Assembly (NCBI RefSeq): GCF_008001015.1 | Contig: NZ_CP042862.1 | Coordinates: 3,348,001 to 3,412,000, forward strand | Direction: 5' to 3' | From: Serinicoccus profundi | GTDB taxonomy: Bacteria; Actinomycetota; Actinomycetes; Actinomycetales; Dermatophilaceae | Length of the DNA: 64,000 nucleotides | In this document: positions 1 to 8,434 of the stretch, piece by piece | Numbering within the stretch: the first letter of the stretch is position 1 | Layout of the letters: each line of letters begins with the position of its first letter | Notes under the pieces: generated by a model | Seen by the model: only the letters and a program-made list of their open reading frames with translations | The model's database searches: none | Told to the model about the DNA's origin: nothing | Made by a program: the position numbers and the translations under genes

Positions 1-2
1 AC

Positions 3-404
3 CTGGGTCGGCCGGTGACCGCCTCCGGCTGGTCCATCACCCAACTCCTCAACCACCTCGCCCTCGACGACGAGATGTTCTGGATCTCGACGGTCCTCGG
101 CGGCGACGCCTCGGCCATCTCCGAGCTGCACGACGGGTGGTCGTCGACGCCCATGACGGGCGCGCAGGCCGTCGAGGTCTACCGGCGGCGCATCGCCCTC
201 AGCGACGATGTCCTCGCCACCGTCGACCTCGAGGCACCACCGCGCTGGTGGCCGCCGGCGGAGGTCTTCGGCGGTGCACCGATGTCCGACGGGTACGAGG
301 TCGTGCTCCGCGTCCTCACCGAGACGTCGGTGCACGCGGGGCACCTCGACATCGTCCGCGAGGGCATCGACGGGCATCAGCACCTCGTGGTGACCGGCGA
401 CTGA
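3..404 (+). CDS. DinB-like (DUF664-type) protein, 5' end cut by window edge
   Basis: The reading frame is open from the first bases, so the true start lies upstream of the window; the GTG at 15 is only an internal candidate. The visible ~133 residues begin with RPVTASGWSI and continue with QLLNHLALDDEMFW, the helix typical of DinB/YfiT-like four-helix metal-binding proteins. A second histidine near the C-terminus (SVHAGHLDIVRE) matches the usual third metal ligand. Such proteins are often thiol-dependent transferases using mycothiol or bacillithiol, but the substrate cannot be told here. It converges on the methyltransferase gene 32 bp downstream, with no clear terminator between them. Confidence 0.7.
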   Translation: MGRPVTASGWSITQLLNHLALDDEMFWISTVLGGDASAISELHDGWSSTPMTGAQAVEVYRRRIALSDDVLATVDLEAPPRWWPPAEVFGGAPMSDGYEVVLRVLTETSVHAGHLDIVREGIDGHQHLVVTGD

Positions 405-436
405 CCCTGGCGTGATGAGCGGTCCGCCCCGTCCCC

Positions 437-1165
437 TCAGTCGCGCCGCCAGACCGACACGTGGCTCTGGGACTCCGCGGTGAACTCCGCCCCGGACCAG
501 TCCGCCGTCCGCCGCTCGAGGCGCATCCCGGCGAGCCGGGCCATGAGGTCGAGCTCGCTCGGCCAGACGTAGCGGTAGTGGTGCGGGCAGTAGCGGTAGG
601 AGCCGTCGGCCTGCCGGGTGTAGTGGTGGGAGGTCGCCCGCTGCGTCACCGGGTCGTAGGTGTCGAGGCCGACGTGGCCCTCGCTCACGTCGAAGGGCAC
701 CGCGACCTGCCCGGGCGGCAGCTGCCGCAGCGCGGGCACCCCGACCTCGACGACGAACCTGCCGCCGGGCTGCAGGTGCGACGCCGCGTTGGCGAAGCAG
801 GCGACCTGCTCGTCCTGGGTGCAGAGGTTGCCGATGGTGTTGAAGACGAGGTAGACGAGCGCATACCGCCCCTCCACCCGCGTCGTGGCCATGTCACCGA
901 CACTCACGGGCAGGTCCGGCCGCTTCCGGTGGAGCTGCTCGACCATCGGCGCAGAGAGCTCGATCCCGGTGACATCGACACCCCGCTCGAGCAGAGGTAT
1001 GCCGACCCGCCCCGTCCCGATCGCCAGCTCCAGCGCGCGGCCCTCACCGGCGAACTCGGCGAGGAAGTCGACCGTGGGGTCGAGCACCTCGGGGGCGAAC
1101 ATCGCCGCTCTGGCCCGGTCGTAGCGGGCCGCGGTGTCGGCGTCCCACAGGTCGCTGGAGGTCAT
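437..1165 (-). CDS. class I SAM-dependent methyltransferase
   Basis: This 242-residue protein has a Rossmann-type SAM-binding core. Motif I is LELAIGTGRVG at about residues 45-55, the acidic end of beta-2 is VTGIELS, and LQPGGRFVVEV matches the post-motif III strand. I chose the ATG at 1165 because the homologous part begins with MTSSDLWDADTAARYD; an upstream in-frame start at 1246 would add a Pro/Arg-rich stretch that looks non-coding. It resembles small-molecule methyltransferases annotated only by fold, and the substrate is unknown. It stands alone on the minus strand, 93 bp beyond the HTH gene that precedes it in the opposite sense of the map. Confidence 0.8.
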   Translation of the reverse strand: MTSSDLWDADTAARYDRARAAMFAPEVLDPTVDFLAEFAGEGRALELAIGTGRVGIPLLERGVDVTGIELSAPMVEQLHRKRPDLPVSVGDMATTRVEGRYALVYLVFNTIGNLCTQDEQVACFANAASHLQPGGRFVVEVGVPALRQLPPGQVAVPFDVSEGHVGLDTYDPVTQRATSHHYTRQADGSYRYCPHHYRYVWPSELDLMARLAGMRLERRTADWSGAEFTAESQSHVSVWRRD

Positions 1166-1258
1166 GGGGCCAACCTGACGGGCGACCCGCGGTCGGGGCA
1201 ACCGGTTATCCGCGCCCTCGCTCAGAGGTCGGGGCCCAGACCGCACGCCCCCTCGGGC

Positions 1259-1711
1259 TCAGGGCAGCACCGACGACTCCGGCACACCGGCGACCCGCCG
1301 CATCCGGAGCACGAGCGCCGCGGACGGCACGACGGTCCCGGAGCGGTAGGTCGACAGCCGCGGCGCCGACGTGCCCAGCCGCCGCGCGAAGTCCGCAGCC
1401 GTCAGACCGCTCAGCTCGATCAGGTGGTCCACCTCCGCAGCCACCGCGGCCCGCTCGGCCCGCTCGGCCTCCTCGCGGGCCGAGGCGACCGCCCGACCGA
1501 GCAGCGCGGTGCGACCGGAGGCGTCGGCATACCCGAGGTGTTCCTCGACCTGACGCGCCACCGGCCCCCAGGGATCGCGCCGCACGGCCCCGGTGATCCT
1601 GGCCCAGTCGCGAGCGGTGCCCCGCTCGATCAGCGTCACGAGGGCCTCATAGGGCCAGGCCTCGAGCGGACTGTCGCCATGGACGTCGACGTTGCGGATC
1701 GGCGTGGTCAC
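1259..1711 (-). CDS. XRE-like HTH protein, candidate antitoxin partner
   Basis: This 150-residue protein begins with a GTG that overlaps the stop of the preceding nucleotidyltransferase (GTGA), so the two are translationally coupled. Its last ~50 residues (LIELSGLTAADFARRL, then LSTYRSGTVVPSAAL) read as a helix-turn-helix of the XRE/lambda-repressor type. The middle is an Ala/Glu-rich helix that could dimerise. The N-terminal ~80 residues resemble no family I can name. By position and HTH content it is the likely antitoxin and autoregulator of a two-gene module; the order toxin first, regulator second differs from classical AbiEi-AbiEii. Function is inferred from context. Confidence 0.6.
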   Translation of the reverse strand: MTTPIRNVDVHGDSPLEAWPYEALVTLIERGTARDWARITGAVRRDPWGPVARQVEEHLGYADASGRTALLGRAVASAREEAERAERAAVAAEVDHLIELSGLTAADFARRLGTSAPRLSTYRSGTVVPSAALVLRMRRVAGVPESSVLP

Positions 1712-2400
1712 CGCGGCTCCAGGAGGCGGATGATGCCGTCGGCGAGTGCGTGGCAGACCGCCTGGACGGCCGCCCAGTCCTGCCAGCGGGCCTCGAGCCC
1801 CTTGTAGTGCTCGAGCTGGGTGGTGACCCGGTGGTCCCGGGGGCGTGGCTGCGCGAGTCGCTCGACGAGAGTGGTGACGACGGAGTCGCCCTGCTCCGAT
1901 CGGTCCGCGTAGTAGTCGTCGATCGACCCCAGGACCTCCACCGCCTGCGGCAGCCCCAGCCGGTCCGCCATCGCCGCCGTGTCGAGGTAGTCGCGGGTCG
2001 CATTGCGTTGCACCACGAGGTAGGCCTTGATGCGCAGCATCTCCGGCAGCGGTGGCACACGCACCGTCGCGCACCGCCCGTCGATCTCGACCTCGGAGAC
2101 CTCCAGCGGGCGGGTCCGCCGCAGCTGCCGCAGCCCTGCCTCCACCCCGTCCAAGGAGCCCAGCAGGGTGAGCGGCGGCGAGCTGGCGCGCACGCTCGTG
2201 ACCCAGCCCTCGCTCGCCTCGACGGCCTCGACGACCTGGGCGTAGCGCTCGGCGAGATCGAGCAGCACGTGATCGTGGTCGAGGGAGAGTCGGTGGCCGG
2301 CATGCAGAGCCGATGCCGTCCCCCCCACGAGGACGGCGTCGGGGACCATCTGCTGCAGTCGTGCGGCAGAAGCGAGCACCTCGGTGAGCCGTGGATCCAT
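1708..2400 (-). CDS. AbiEii/AbiGii-type nucleotidyltransferase, candidate toxin
   Basis: This 230-residue protein carries the nucleotidyltransferase signature of the AbiEii/AbiGii toxin family: VGGTASALHAGHR at about residues 25-37 followed by LSLDHDHV, where the two Asp residues would bind metal. AbiEii-type toxins are known to transfer nucleotides to target RNAs such as tRNA; whether this one does is not shown. A PEMLRIKAYLVVQRNATRDYLD segment matches the later family region. The start ATG at 2400 lies 8 nt from a -10-like GATAAT and beside a near-palindrome, consistent with an autoregulated, nearly leaderless transcript. The downstream gene overlaps it and encodes an HTH protein. Confidence 0.7.
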   Translation of the reverse strand: MDPRLTEVLASAARLQQMVPDAVLVGGTASALHAGHRLSLDHDHVLLDLAERYAQVVEAVEASEGWVTSVRASSPPLTLLGSLDGVEAGLRQLRRTRPLEVSEVEIDGRCATVRVPPLPEMLRIKAYLVVQRNATRDYLDTAAMADRLGLPQAVEVLGSIDDYYADRSEQGDSVVTTLVERLAQPRPRDHRVTTQLEHYKGLEARWQDWAAVQAVCHALADGIIRLLEPR

Positions 2401-2408
2401 CCCTGAAG

Positions 2409-2424
2409 ATTATCAGATCCGATA
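2409..2424 (-). promoter_or_regulatory. -10 box and near-palindromic operator of the AbiEii-like module
   Basis: On the minus strand GATAAT (2414-2409) is a good -10 hexamer 8 nt before the ATG. It overlaps TATCAGATCCGATA (2411-2424), a near-palindrome matching at 12 of 14 positions and centred on GATC. An AT-rich palindrome over the -10 box of a toxin-HTH pair suggests autorepression by the HTH protein (inference). Confidence 0.5.
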
Positions 2425-2475
2425 CTCGTCCTCCCGTGCTCTGACGCTCTCGTGCGACCCGTGCACACTGGTCCC

Positions 2476-3120
2476 ATGGGCACCTTCACCGGCATCCCGC
2501 ACGCCGCCACCGACTTCTACGCCCGGCTGGAGCAGGACAACAGCCGTGACTTCTGGGCCGCGCACAAGGCCGACTACGAGGAGCACGTGCGGGCGCCGCT
2601 GGAGGCGCTGACCGCGGAGCTGGCCGAGGATTTCGGCGAGGCGAAGCTCTTCCGACCGCACCGCGACGTGCGCTTCTCGGCCGACAAGAGCCCCTACAAG
2701 ACGCACCAGGGCGCCTACGTCGCGGTGGCCGAGGCGACCGGGTGGTACGTCCAGGTCTCCGCCGACGGGCTCATGCTGGGCGGCGGCTGCTACCAGATGG
2801 ACTCCGCGCGGCTCAAGGCCTACCGCGCCGCGGTGGACTCCCCCGGCACCGGCCAGCAGCTGCGGCAGATCGTCGAGGACCTGCGCGGCGAGGGGTGGGA
2901 GATCGGCGGCGAGCAGGTCAAGACCGCTCCACGCGGCTGGGACCGTGAGCACGAGCGGATCGAGCTGCTCCGGCACAAGGCGCTGACGGGTATGCGGTGG
3001 GTCGAGGACGGCGACATCGTCACCACGCCGCGGCTGGTCGAGGAGGTCCGCCAGCGCTGGTCGCGGCTGCGCCCGCTCGTGGACTGGCTGGCCCGCACCG
3101 ATCCCGCCGCGCGGCACTGA
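2476..3120 (+). CDS. DUF2461 (TIGR02453-type) protein
   Basis: This 214-residue protein matches the DUF2461 family by its length and the conserved block RDVRFSADKSPYKTHQGAY, followed by YVQVSADGLMLGGGCYQM. The N-terminus FYARLEQDNSRDFW is also typical. The ATG at 2476 was preferred to the earlier in-frame GTG at 2452 because family members begin close to the F-x-G-I-P motif. The biochemical role of the family is not established. It is divergent from the AbiEii-like gene and ends 12 bp before the convergent GH32 gene. Confidence 0.85.
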   Translation: MGTFTGIPHAATDFYARLEQDNSRDFWAAHKADYEEHVRAPLEALTAELAEDFGEAKLFRPHRDVRFSADKSPYKTHQGAYVAVAEATGWYVQVSADGLMLGGGCYQMDSARLKAYRAAVDSPGTGQQLRQIVEDLRGEGWEIGGEQVKTAPRGWDREHERIELLRHKALTGMRWVEDGDIVTTPRLVEEVRQRWSRLRPLVDWLARTDPAARH

Positions 3121-3132
3121 CCGCGGGCACGT

Positions 3133-4491
3133 TCAGACCGCAGGTGCCACCTCGGTGACCGTGACCCGGGTCAGGGCGGCGGCCGGGAAGACCTGCGCGG
3201 TGAGGGCGAGCTCGCCGTCCAGCGCGTAGACCTCCACCACGCACCCGTCGACGACGACGAGGACGTCCACGTCGACACCGTGCTCGGGCAGGGCCGCCTC
3301 GACGACCGGCACGAACCGCGGGTCGAAGGACGCGTCGCCGCACCGGGAGCGGTCCAGCCGCAGCCGGCCGCCCACGGTGTCGACCCTGATGACCAGCGGG
3401 TCCTGGCCGGCCTCGGTGGTGACGGTGGCCGTGCGGGTCGTCCCCGCGGGGGTGGTGAAGCGCCGCTGAAGCACGTCATCCGCCTCGGGCAGGACCGGCC
3501 GCTGGTGCAGCCGCAGCTGGCCGTCGCGCGAGCGCGCCAGGTGCACGTCGCGGGCCAGCGACATCGACGACCGCCACGTCGGGGTCGGCGTGCGCACGGC
3601 ATACGCCCAGTTGGAGGCCCAGCCGATCATGACGCGACGCTCGCCGGTGTTGTCGAAGGAGACGGCGGCGTAGTGGTCCGGCCCCACGTCGAGCCACTGC
3701 CCGGTCTCACCCTCACGGGCGGTGAACGTCGTGCCGTCGAAGTCACCGACGACATACATCGTCCCCGACCCTCCGGCCGGGCCCCCGTCCCCGACGCTGA
3801 CGACGAGCACCCAGGCCTCAGCACCGGGCTCGCCGCGGACGGGCAGCCGGAAGAGGTCCGGGCACTCCCAGGCCCCGGCCGTGGAGCCCACCGGCCCGAA
3901 GGTCGACAGGTGCTCCCAGGTGAGCAGGTCGGGCGAGGCATAGATGACGACCTGGTGGTCCATCGCCTCCACGGCCACCATGATCCAGGCGCCACGCCCC
4001 TCGTGCCAGAAGACCTTGGGGTCCCGGAAGTCCGAGCTCCCGCGGTCCAGGACCGGGTTGCCCGGGTGGGTCTGCCAGGTCCGGCCCGAGTCGGTGCTCC
4101 ACGCCACCGACTGCGCCTGCGTGCCGTGGCGTGGGGACGCCTCGAGGTAGTGGCTGGTGTAGAGCGCGACGAGCGGGGCCCGACCGTCCTCGCCGAGGCC
4201 GGAGGTGTTGTCGTGGTCCACGACGACGCTGCCGGAGAAGATCGCCTCCTCCTGCGTGAACCGCAGCGCGATGTCCTGCTCGGTCCAGGTGAGCAGGTCG
4301 GGCGAGGTGGCGTGGCCCCACGACATGTTGCCCCACTCCAGGCCGAGCGGGTTGGTCTGGAAGAACAGGTGGTAGGTGCCCTCGTGGAGGACGAGTCCGT
4401 TGGGGTCGTTCATCCACGTGCCCGTGGGGGTGAAGTGGGCGCGGGGCCTGAGGTGGGCACCAGCCTCCTGGCGCGCGGTCGGCGTGGTCAT
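3133..4491 (-). CDS. glycoside hydrolase family 32 beta-fructosidase
   Basis: A 452-residue GH32 enzyme hydrolysing terminal beta-fructosides such as sucrose, inulin or levan ends. The three catalytic motifs are present: WMNDPNG at residues 26-32 (nucleophile Asp29), FRDPKV (transition-state stabiliser), and WECPDLF (acid/base Glu). The C-terminal ~130 residues fit the usual beta-sandwich module. There is no signal peptide, so the enzyme is probably cytoplasmic. The ATG at 4491 is preceded by a strong AGGAAAGG ribosome-binding site. No sugar transporter or fructokinase is adjacent, so its substrate is not set by context. Confidence 0.92.
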   Translation of the reverse strand: MTTPTARQEAGAHLRPRAHFTPTGTWMNDPNGLVLHEGTYHLFFQTNPLGLEWGNMSWGHATSPDLLTWTEQDIALRFTQEEAIFSGSVVVDHDNTSGLGEDGRAPLVALYTSHYLEASPRHGTQAQSVAWSTDSGRTWQTHPGNPVLDRGSSDFRDPKVFWHEGRGAWIMVAVEAMDHQVVIYASPDLLTWEHLSTFGPVGSTAGAWECPDLFRLPVRGEPGAEAWVLVVSVGDGGPAGGSGTMYVVGDFDGTTFTAREGETGQWLDVGPDHYAAVSFDNTGERRVMIGWASNWAYAVRTPTPTWRSSMSLARDVHLARSRDGQLRLHQRPVLPEADDVLQRRFTTPAGTTRTATVTTEAGQDPLVIRVDTVGGRLRLDRSRCGDASFDPRFVPVVEAALPEHGVDVDVLVVVDGCVVEVYALDGELALTAQVFPAAALTRVTVTEVAPAV

Positions 4492-4582
4492 CGGGGCCTT
4501 TCCTGGTCGTGGACGGGTCGGAGCGGCGAGGGTTTGGGGGCGGCGTGCGGTTGACTGTCCGTATGCCGGGAGCGCAGACACC

Positions 4583-5380
4583 ATGATGATCCGTCCCGCC
4601 GAGCTGGCGGCGATCAGGGCCGGCGAGATCGACCTGGCCTTCCGTCGGTGGGACCGCCCGCGGGTCAAGGTCGGCACGCGCCTGCGGACCGCCGTCGGGC
4701 TGGTCGAGGTGACCTCGGTGGAGCAGGTGTCGGTCTCCACGCTCCGGGCGCAGGACGCCCGTCGGGCGGGCGCCGCGAGCCTCTCCGCGCTCAGGGACGG
4801 GCTCGCGGTGCGGGCCGAGCGACCGGCATACCGGATCGGGCTGAGGTATGCGGGGCCCGACCCGCGCACCGAGCTGCGCGAGCAGGTGCCCGACGAGGAG
4901 GAGATCGCCGCGATCCACACCTGGCTCGACCGCCTCGACGCGGCGTCGGCGCACGGTCCGTGGACGCGCCAGACCCTGCGCCTCATCGACGAGTACCCGG
5001 AGGTGCGGGCGCCGGAGCTCGCGGCCCGGCTCGGTCGCGAGACGCTGCCGTGGAAGGCCGATGTCCGCAAACTCAAGGAGAAGGGGCTGACCGAGTCGTT
5101 GGCCATCGGCTACCGCCTCTCGCCCCGTGGCGAGGCGGTGCTGGACCACGGCGGTCCGCCACGGCGACGCACACCCCGACCTGCGGGTATGCCGCTGCCC
5201 CGGGAGATCGGGGCGCCCGCCACCCGGGCGCTGCGCGCGGCCGGGGTGGGGAGCCTGGAGGAGGTCGCGCGCTGGAGCGAGGCGGAGCTGAGCGCCCTGC
5301 ACGGCGTCGGCCCGGTCGCGATCGCCCGGCTCACCGAGGCCCTGGCCGAGCAGGGGCTGGCGCTCCGCGAGAACGACTAG
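4583..5380 (+). CDS. protein with ASCH/PUA-like N-terminus and C-terminal helix-hairpin-helix
   Basis: The 265-residue product starts at one of two adjacent ATGs (4583, 4586) behind GGGAG. The first ~75 residues (RAGEIDLAFRRW, then VGTRLRTAVGLVEVTSVEQV) have the pattern of ASCH/PUA-like RNA-binding barrels. The C-terminus (APATRALRAAGVGSLEEVAR, then LSALHGVGPVAIARL) is a helix-hairpin-helix like that of RNA polymerase alpha C-terminal or DNA-repair proteins. The combination suggests nucleic-acid binding; no function is known to me. It is divergent from the GH32 gene and is followed after 11 bp by the 32-bp tandem repeats. Confidence 0.6.
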   Translation: MMIRPAELAAIRAGEIDLAFRRWDRPRVKVGTRLRTAVGLVEVTSVEQVSVSTLRAQDARRAGAASLSALRDGLAVRAERPAYRIGLRYAGPDPRTELREQVPDEEEIAAIHTWLDRLDAASAHGPWTRQTLRLIDEYPEVRAPELAARLGRETLPWKADVRKLKEKGLTESLAIGYRLSPRGEAVLDHGGPPRRRTPRPAGMPLPREIGAPATRALRAAGVGSLEEVARWSEAELSALHGVGPVAIARLTEALAEQGLALREND

Positions 5381-5391
5381 GCCGGATCAGA

Positions 5392-5519
5392 CCCACCGAG
5401 CGCCGCAGATGGCTGCGCTCACCCCCACCGAGCGCCGCAGATGGTCGCCCCCAGCCCCACCGAGCGCCACAGATGGCTGCGCTCACCCCCACCGAGCGCC
5501 GCACATGGTCGCCCTCAGT
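5392..5519 (+). repeat. four tandem copies of a 32-bp intergenic repeat
   Basis: Copies begin at 5392, 5424, 5456 and 5488, each starting CCCACCGAGCGCCGCAGATG or a close variant. Copies 1 and 3 share one tail (GCTGCGCTC) and copies 2 and 4 another (GTCGCCC), so a 64-bp dimer was probably duplicated. The array starts 11 bp after the stop of the plus-strand gene and reaches the stop of the convergent gene. The same unit recurs at 11520-11615 on the other strand. Confidence 0.9.
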
Positions 5520-7436
5520 CCCCGAGTCGCTGGGCCTCGGTGAGGAAGGCGTCCATGACCGGCCCGGCGGTGGTGGAGCCGCGCTCGCCCTCCTCGAGGA
5601 AGACGGCGACCGCGAGGTCGCCCTGGACGGCGATCATCCACACGTGGGTCTGCGGCGGGCTCTGCGTGCCGAACTCCGCCGTGCCGGTCTTCGCCAGGAC
5701 GGGCGGGCCGGGGTTGTCCGCGAGCATGGCGGCTCCCCCCTCGGTGACGACCGCGCGCATCATCTCCTGGAGCGCCTCCGCCTCCGACGGCTCGATCCCC
5801 CCTGTGGCCGTCGGCACCTGCTGATCAGCGACGATCCGCGGGACGACCTGCTCGCCCTGCGCGACGGTGCCGGCGAGCGCCGCCATGGCCGTCGGTGAGG
5901 CGAGCACCCGGCCCTGGCCGATGAGGGTCGCTGCGTGCTCGGTGTCGCTCTGCGCCGCGTCGGGGACGGAGCCGGAGAAGGCGGTCACCGGCATGTCCCA
6001 GACAGCGCCCAGACCGAGGTCCGCTGCGGTGGTGGCCAGCGCGTCCATCGGCACCTGGTCCCGCTCGGCGATGAGAGCGGTGTTGCAGGAGTTGGCCAGC
6101 GCGGTCCGCAGCGTGATGGTGCCCAGGGCCGACTCCGGGTAGCCCGGAACGTTGGTGAACGGATAGCCGTCCACCGTCAGCTCCTCGGTGCAGGTGACCT
6201 CCGAGTCCGGGGTGAATCCCTCGCGCAGCAGGCCCAGCGCCGAGGCCACCTTCAAGGTCGAGCCCGGGGCGTACTGCCCCGCGAGCGCGGTCGACGCGCC
6301 CTCGGAGCCCGGCCCGTTGGCGACCGCCAGCAGGTCGCCCGTCGTGTGGTCCAGCGCCACGAGGGCACTCGGCGGTTCCACGTCCGCGAGCGCCGCCTCG
6401 GCCTCGCGCTGCAGGGGACCGCTCAGGGTGAGCCGCAGTTCCTCACCTGGCACCTCCTCCTGCTCCATGACCACGGTGGAGCTGCCCGTGTCGACGTCCA
6501 CGGCGCTGACCACGGCCGCCTGACCGCCCCGCAGCCGGTCGTCGAAGGCGGCCTGCAGGCCGGTCAGCCCGACGACGTCACCGGCGGCGTAGCGGTCGGG
6601 CGCCTCCTCGAGCAGCTCGGCCGTCACCGGACCGACGGTGCCGAGCAGCGGCTGGGCGAAGGTCCGGGTCGGGCCGAGCACCTGCTCGTCCTCGAGCGCG
6701 ACCGCTCCGGGTATGCCCTCGGTCGCCGTCGCCAGCTCCTGGCCGTCGGGGTCGCTCTGGCGGTAGGTGATGAGCTCGACGAAGGCCTCCGGCCCGGCCG
6801 ACGACACCCGCTCCGCGTAGGCCTCCGGGTCGAGGCCGGCGGCGTCCGCCAGGTCCCGGGCCGCGTCGGTGGCCTCCTCCCCCTCGACCAGCGTCTTGTC
6901 CGTCCCGAACCGCCAGACCGGCCTCGCGGTCGCGAGCGGCTCCCCCTCCCGGTCGACGATGTCGGCCCGCGGGGCTCGCACCTGCTCCAGCTCGAGGCGC
7001 TGACCCTTGGGTACCCCGAGCAGGGCATGCTCCCAGGCCAGGGACCAGACATTCTCCGAGACGCGCAGCCGCGCCGGCACCTCTCCTGCACGAAGTCCTC
7101 CCCGTCCCCGGGGAGGTCGAAGGTCAGCCGAAACCGTGCCCCCGCACGCATCGCCTCGTCGACCGGGTCGACCTCGAGGACCTCGACCGACACCGGCACC
7201 TCGCCCAGCCCGGCATGGGCCTGCTCGAGCTGCTGCTGGGCGGCCTCGGGCGTCCCGTCGACGAGCGGCAACCCGCGCAGGTCCCCTGCCTCCAGGCCCT
7301 CGGCGAAGGCCTCGGCGACCTCCGTCGGGGACCCCTCGGGTCCGGTGTCGCACGCGGCCAGGCCCGCCGTGGCGAGGGCGGCGATGCCGAGCGCGCTGAC
7401 CGGTCGACGCACGCGGGGACTTCTCGAGGAGGTCAT
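5515..7436 (-). pseudogene. penicillin-binding protein (transpeptidase) with one frameshift
   Basis: The reconstructed ~640-residue protein is a lipoprotein-type transpeptidase that would cross-link peptidoglycan outside the membrane. It starts at ATG 7436 with a basic, hydrophobic signal ending in a lipobox (TAGLAACD). An NTF2-like MecA_N-type domain follows, then a dimerisation domain. The transpeptidase has all three motifs: STLK in YAPGSTLKVAS, SCN in LANSCNTALI, and KTGT in LAKTGTAEFG. Near 7083 the frame changes between DGEDFVQE and VPARLRVSENVW, consistent with one missing base. Either the gene is inactive or the sequence contains an error; the intact motifs on both sides favour error or very recent loss. 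It follows a beta-lactamase-like gene by 58 bp. Confidence 0.85.
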
Positions 7437-7492
7437 GGGCTCAGCGAACCAGGACCGCACGGCATACCCCAAAGTGCCGACACGCCCCCCGG

Positions 7493-8434
7493 TCAGTCGC
7501 CACGGCTATAACCCCGACCGCACACACGCCGCAGCGGCCCGACGGCGACCCTGCCGATCTCGCCGATGGCCCGATCGACGTCGGGCAGGTGCTGGGCCGG
7601 GTTGAGCGCCTGGGTGAGGACGGCGACGACGACCGGTTCCTCGCCAGGGAAGGTCACGACCCCCACCTCGTGCCGCAGCGCCAGCAGCGAGCCGGTCCGG
7701 CTCGCGATCTCGACGTCGTCGTGCGGGAACCCCGACGCCAGCCGGTGGCGGAAGACCTGGCGGGCCATAGACCGGCGGATCCTCACCCCCGACTCCGGCG
7801 CGACCAGCTCCTCGCGCCAGAGGGCGCCGAGCAGCCGGGTCATGTCCCTGGTGGTGGTCGTCGAGCTCATGGCGGGGTCGTAGACGGCGGTCGCGCCATG
7901 ACCCGGGCGGTCCCGCAGCAGCCGCAACGCCTCCGGGAAGCCCGGCGCCCCGACCTCCTCCAGGAGCAGCCGCTGGTGGTGCCGCGTGCCCCCGTGCAGG
8001 GTCGTGGCCGTCATGCCCGCGTCGGCGGCGACCTCACGCAGGCGCGGCAGCCCGACCAGGTCGAGCAGGACGTCCGCCGCGGCGTTGTCGGAGACGGTGA
8101 GCATGAGGGTGACCAGGTCGCGCTGGGAGACCACCACCTCGTCCTCGAGGCTCGACAGCCCGGTGGGGCCGGGGGTGCGGTCAGGGGCCGACACCGTATG
8201 CCGTGCACGCGGGTCGAGATCACCCGCGTCCACGAGGCGGGCCCAGGCCAGGGCGAGCAGCACCTTGTAGAGCGAGGCCATGGGGACCAGGTCGTCGGCG
8301 GCATACGACACCTCGTGCCGGACGGCGAGCCCGGGCCGGGTCGGAGCCGCCCGCAACGGCGCGGCGTGCACCCAGCCACGTGCCCCGGCGTCCCGGAGCA
8401 GGTCGCCGATGCGCTGCTCCGGCTCACCCACCAT
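7493..8434 (-). CDS. class A beta-lactamase-like serine hydrolase
   Basis: The ~313-residue protein has the active-site motifs of class A beta-lactamases: SLYK in MASLYKVLLAL (Ser-x-x-Lys), SDN in TVSDNAAAD, and RTG in ASRTGSLLAL, where Arg replaces the usual Lys of KTG. No signal peptide is visible at either possible start (GTG 8440 or ATG 8434), which is unusual for a true beta-lactamase and suggests a cytoplasmic hydrolase or a mis-set start. It overlaps the end of the upstream LysR gene by about 11 bp and is followed by a penicillin-binding protein, so a link to beta-lactams or cell-wall turnover is plausible but inferred. Confidence 0.75.
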   Translation of the reverse strand: MVGEPEQRIGDLLRDAGARGWVHAAPLRAAPTRPGLAVRHEVSYAADDLVPMASLYKVLLALAWARLVDAGDLDPRARHTVSAPDRTPGPTGLSSLEDEVVVSQRDLVTLMLTVSDNAAADVLLDLVGLPRLREVAADAGMTATTLHGGTRHHQRLLLEEVGAPGFPEALRLLRDRPGHGATAVYDPAMSSTTTTRDMTRLLGALWREELVAPESGVRIRRSMARQVFRHRLASGFPHDDVEIASRTGSLLALRHEVGVVTFPGEEPVVVAVLTQALNPAQHLPDVDRAIGEIGRVAVGPLRRVCGRGYSRGD

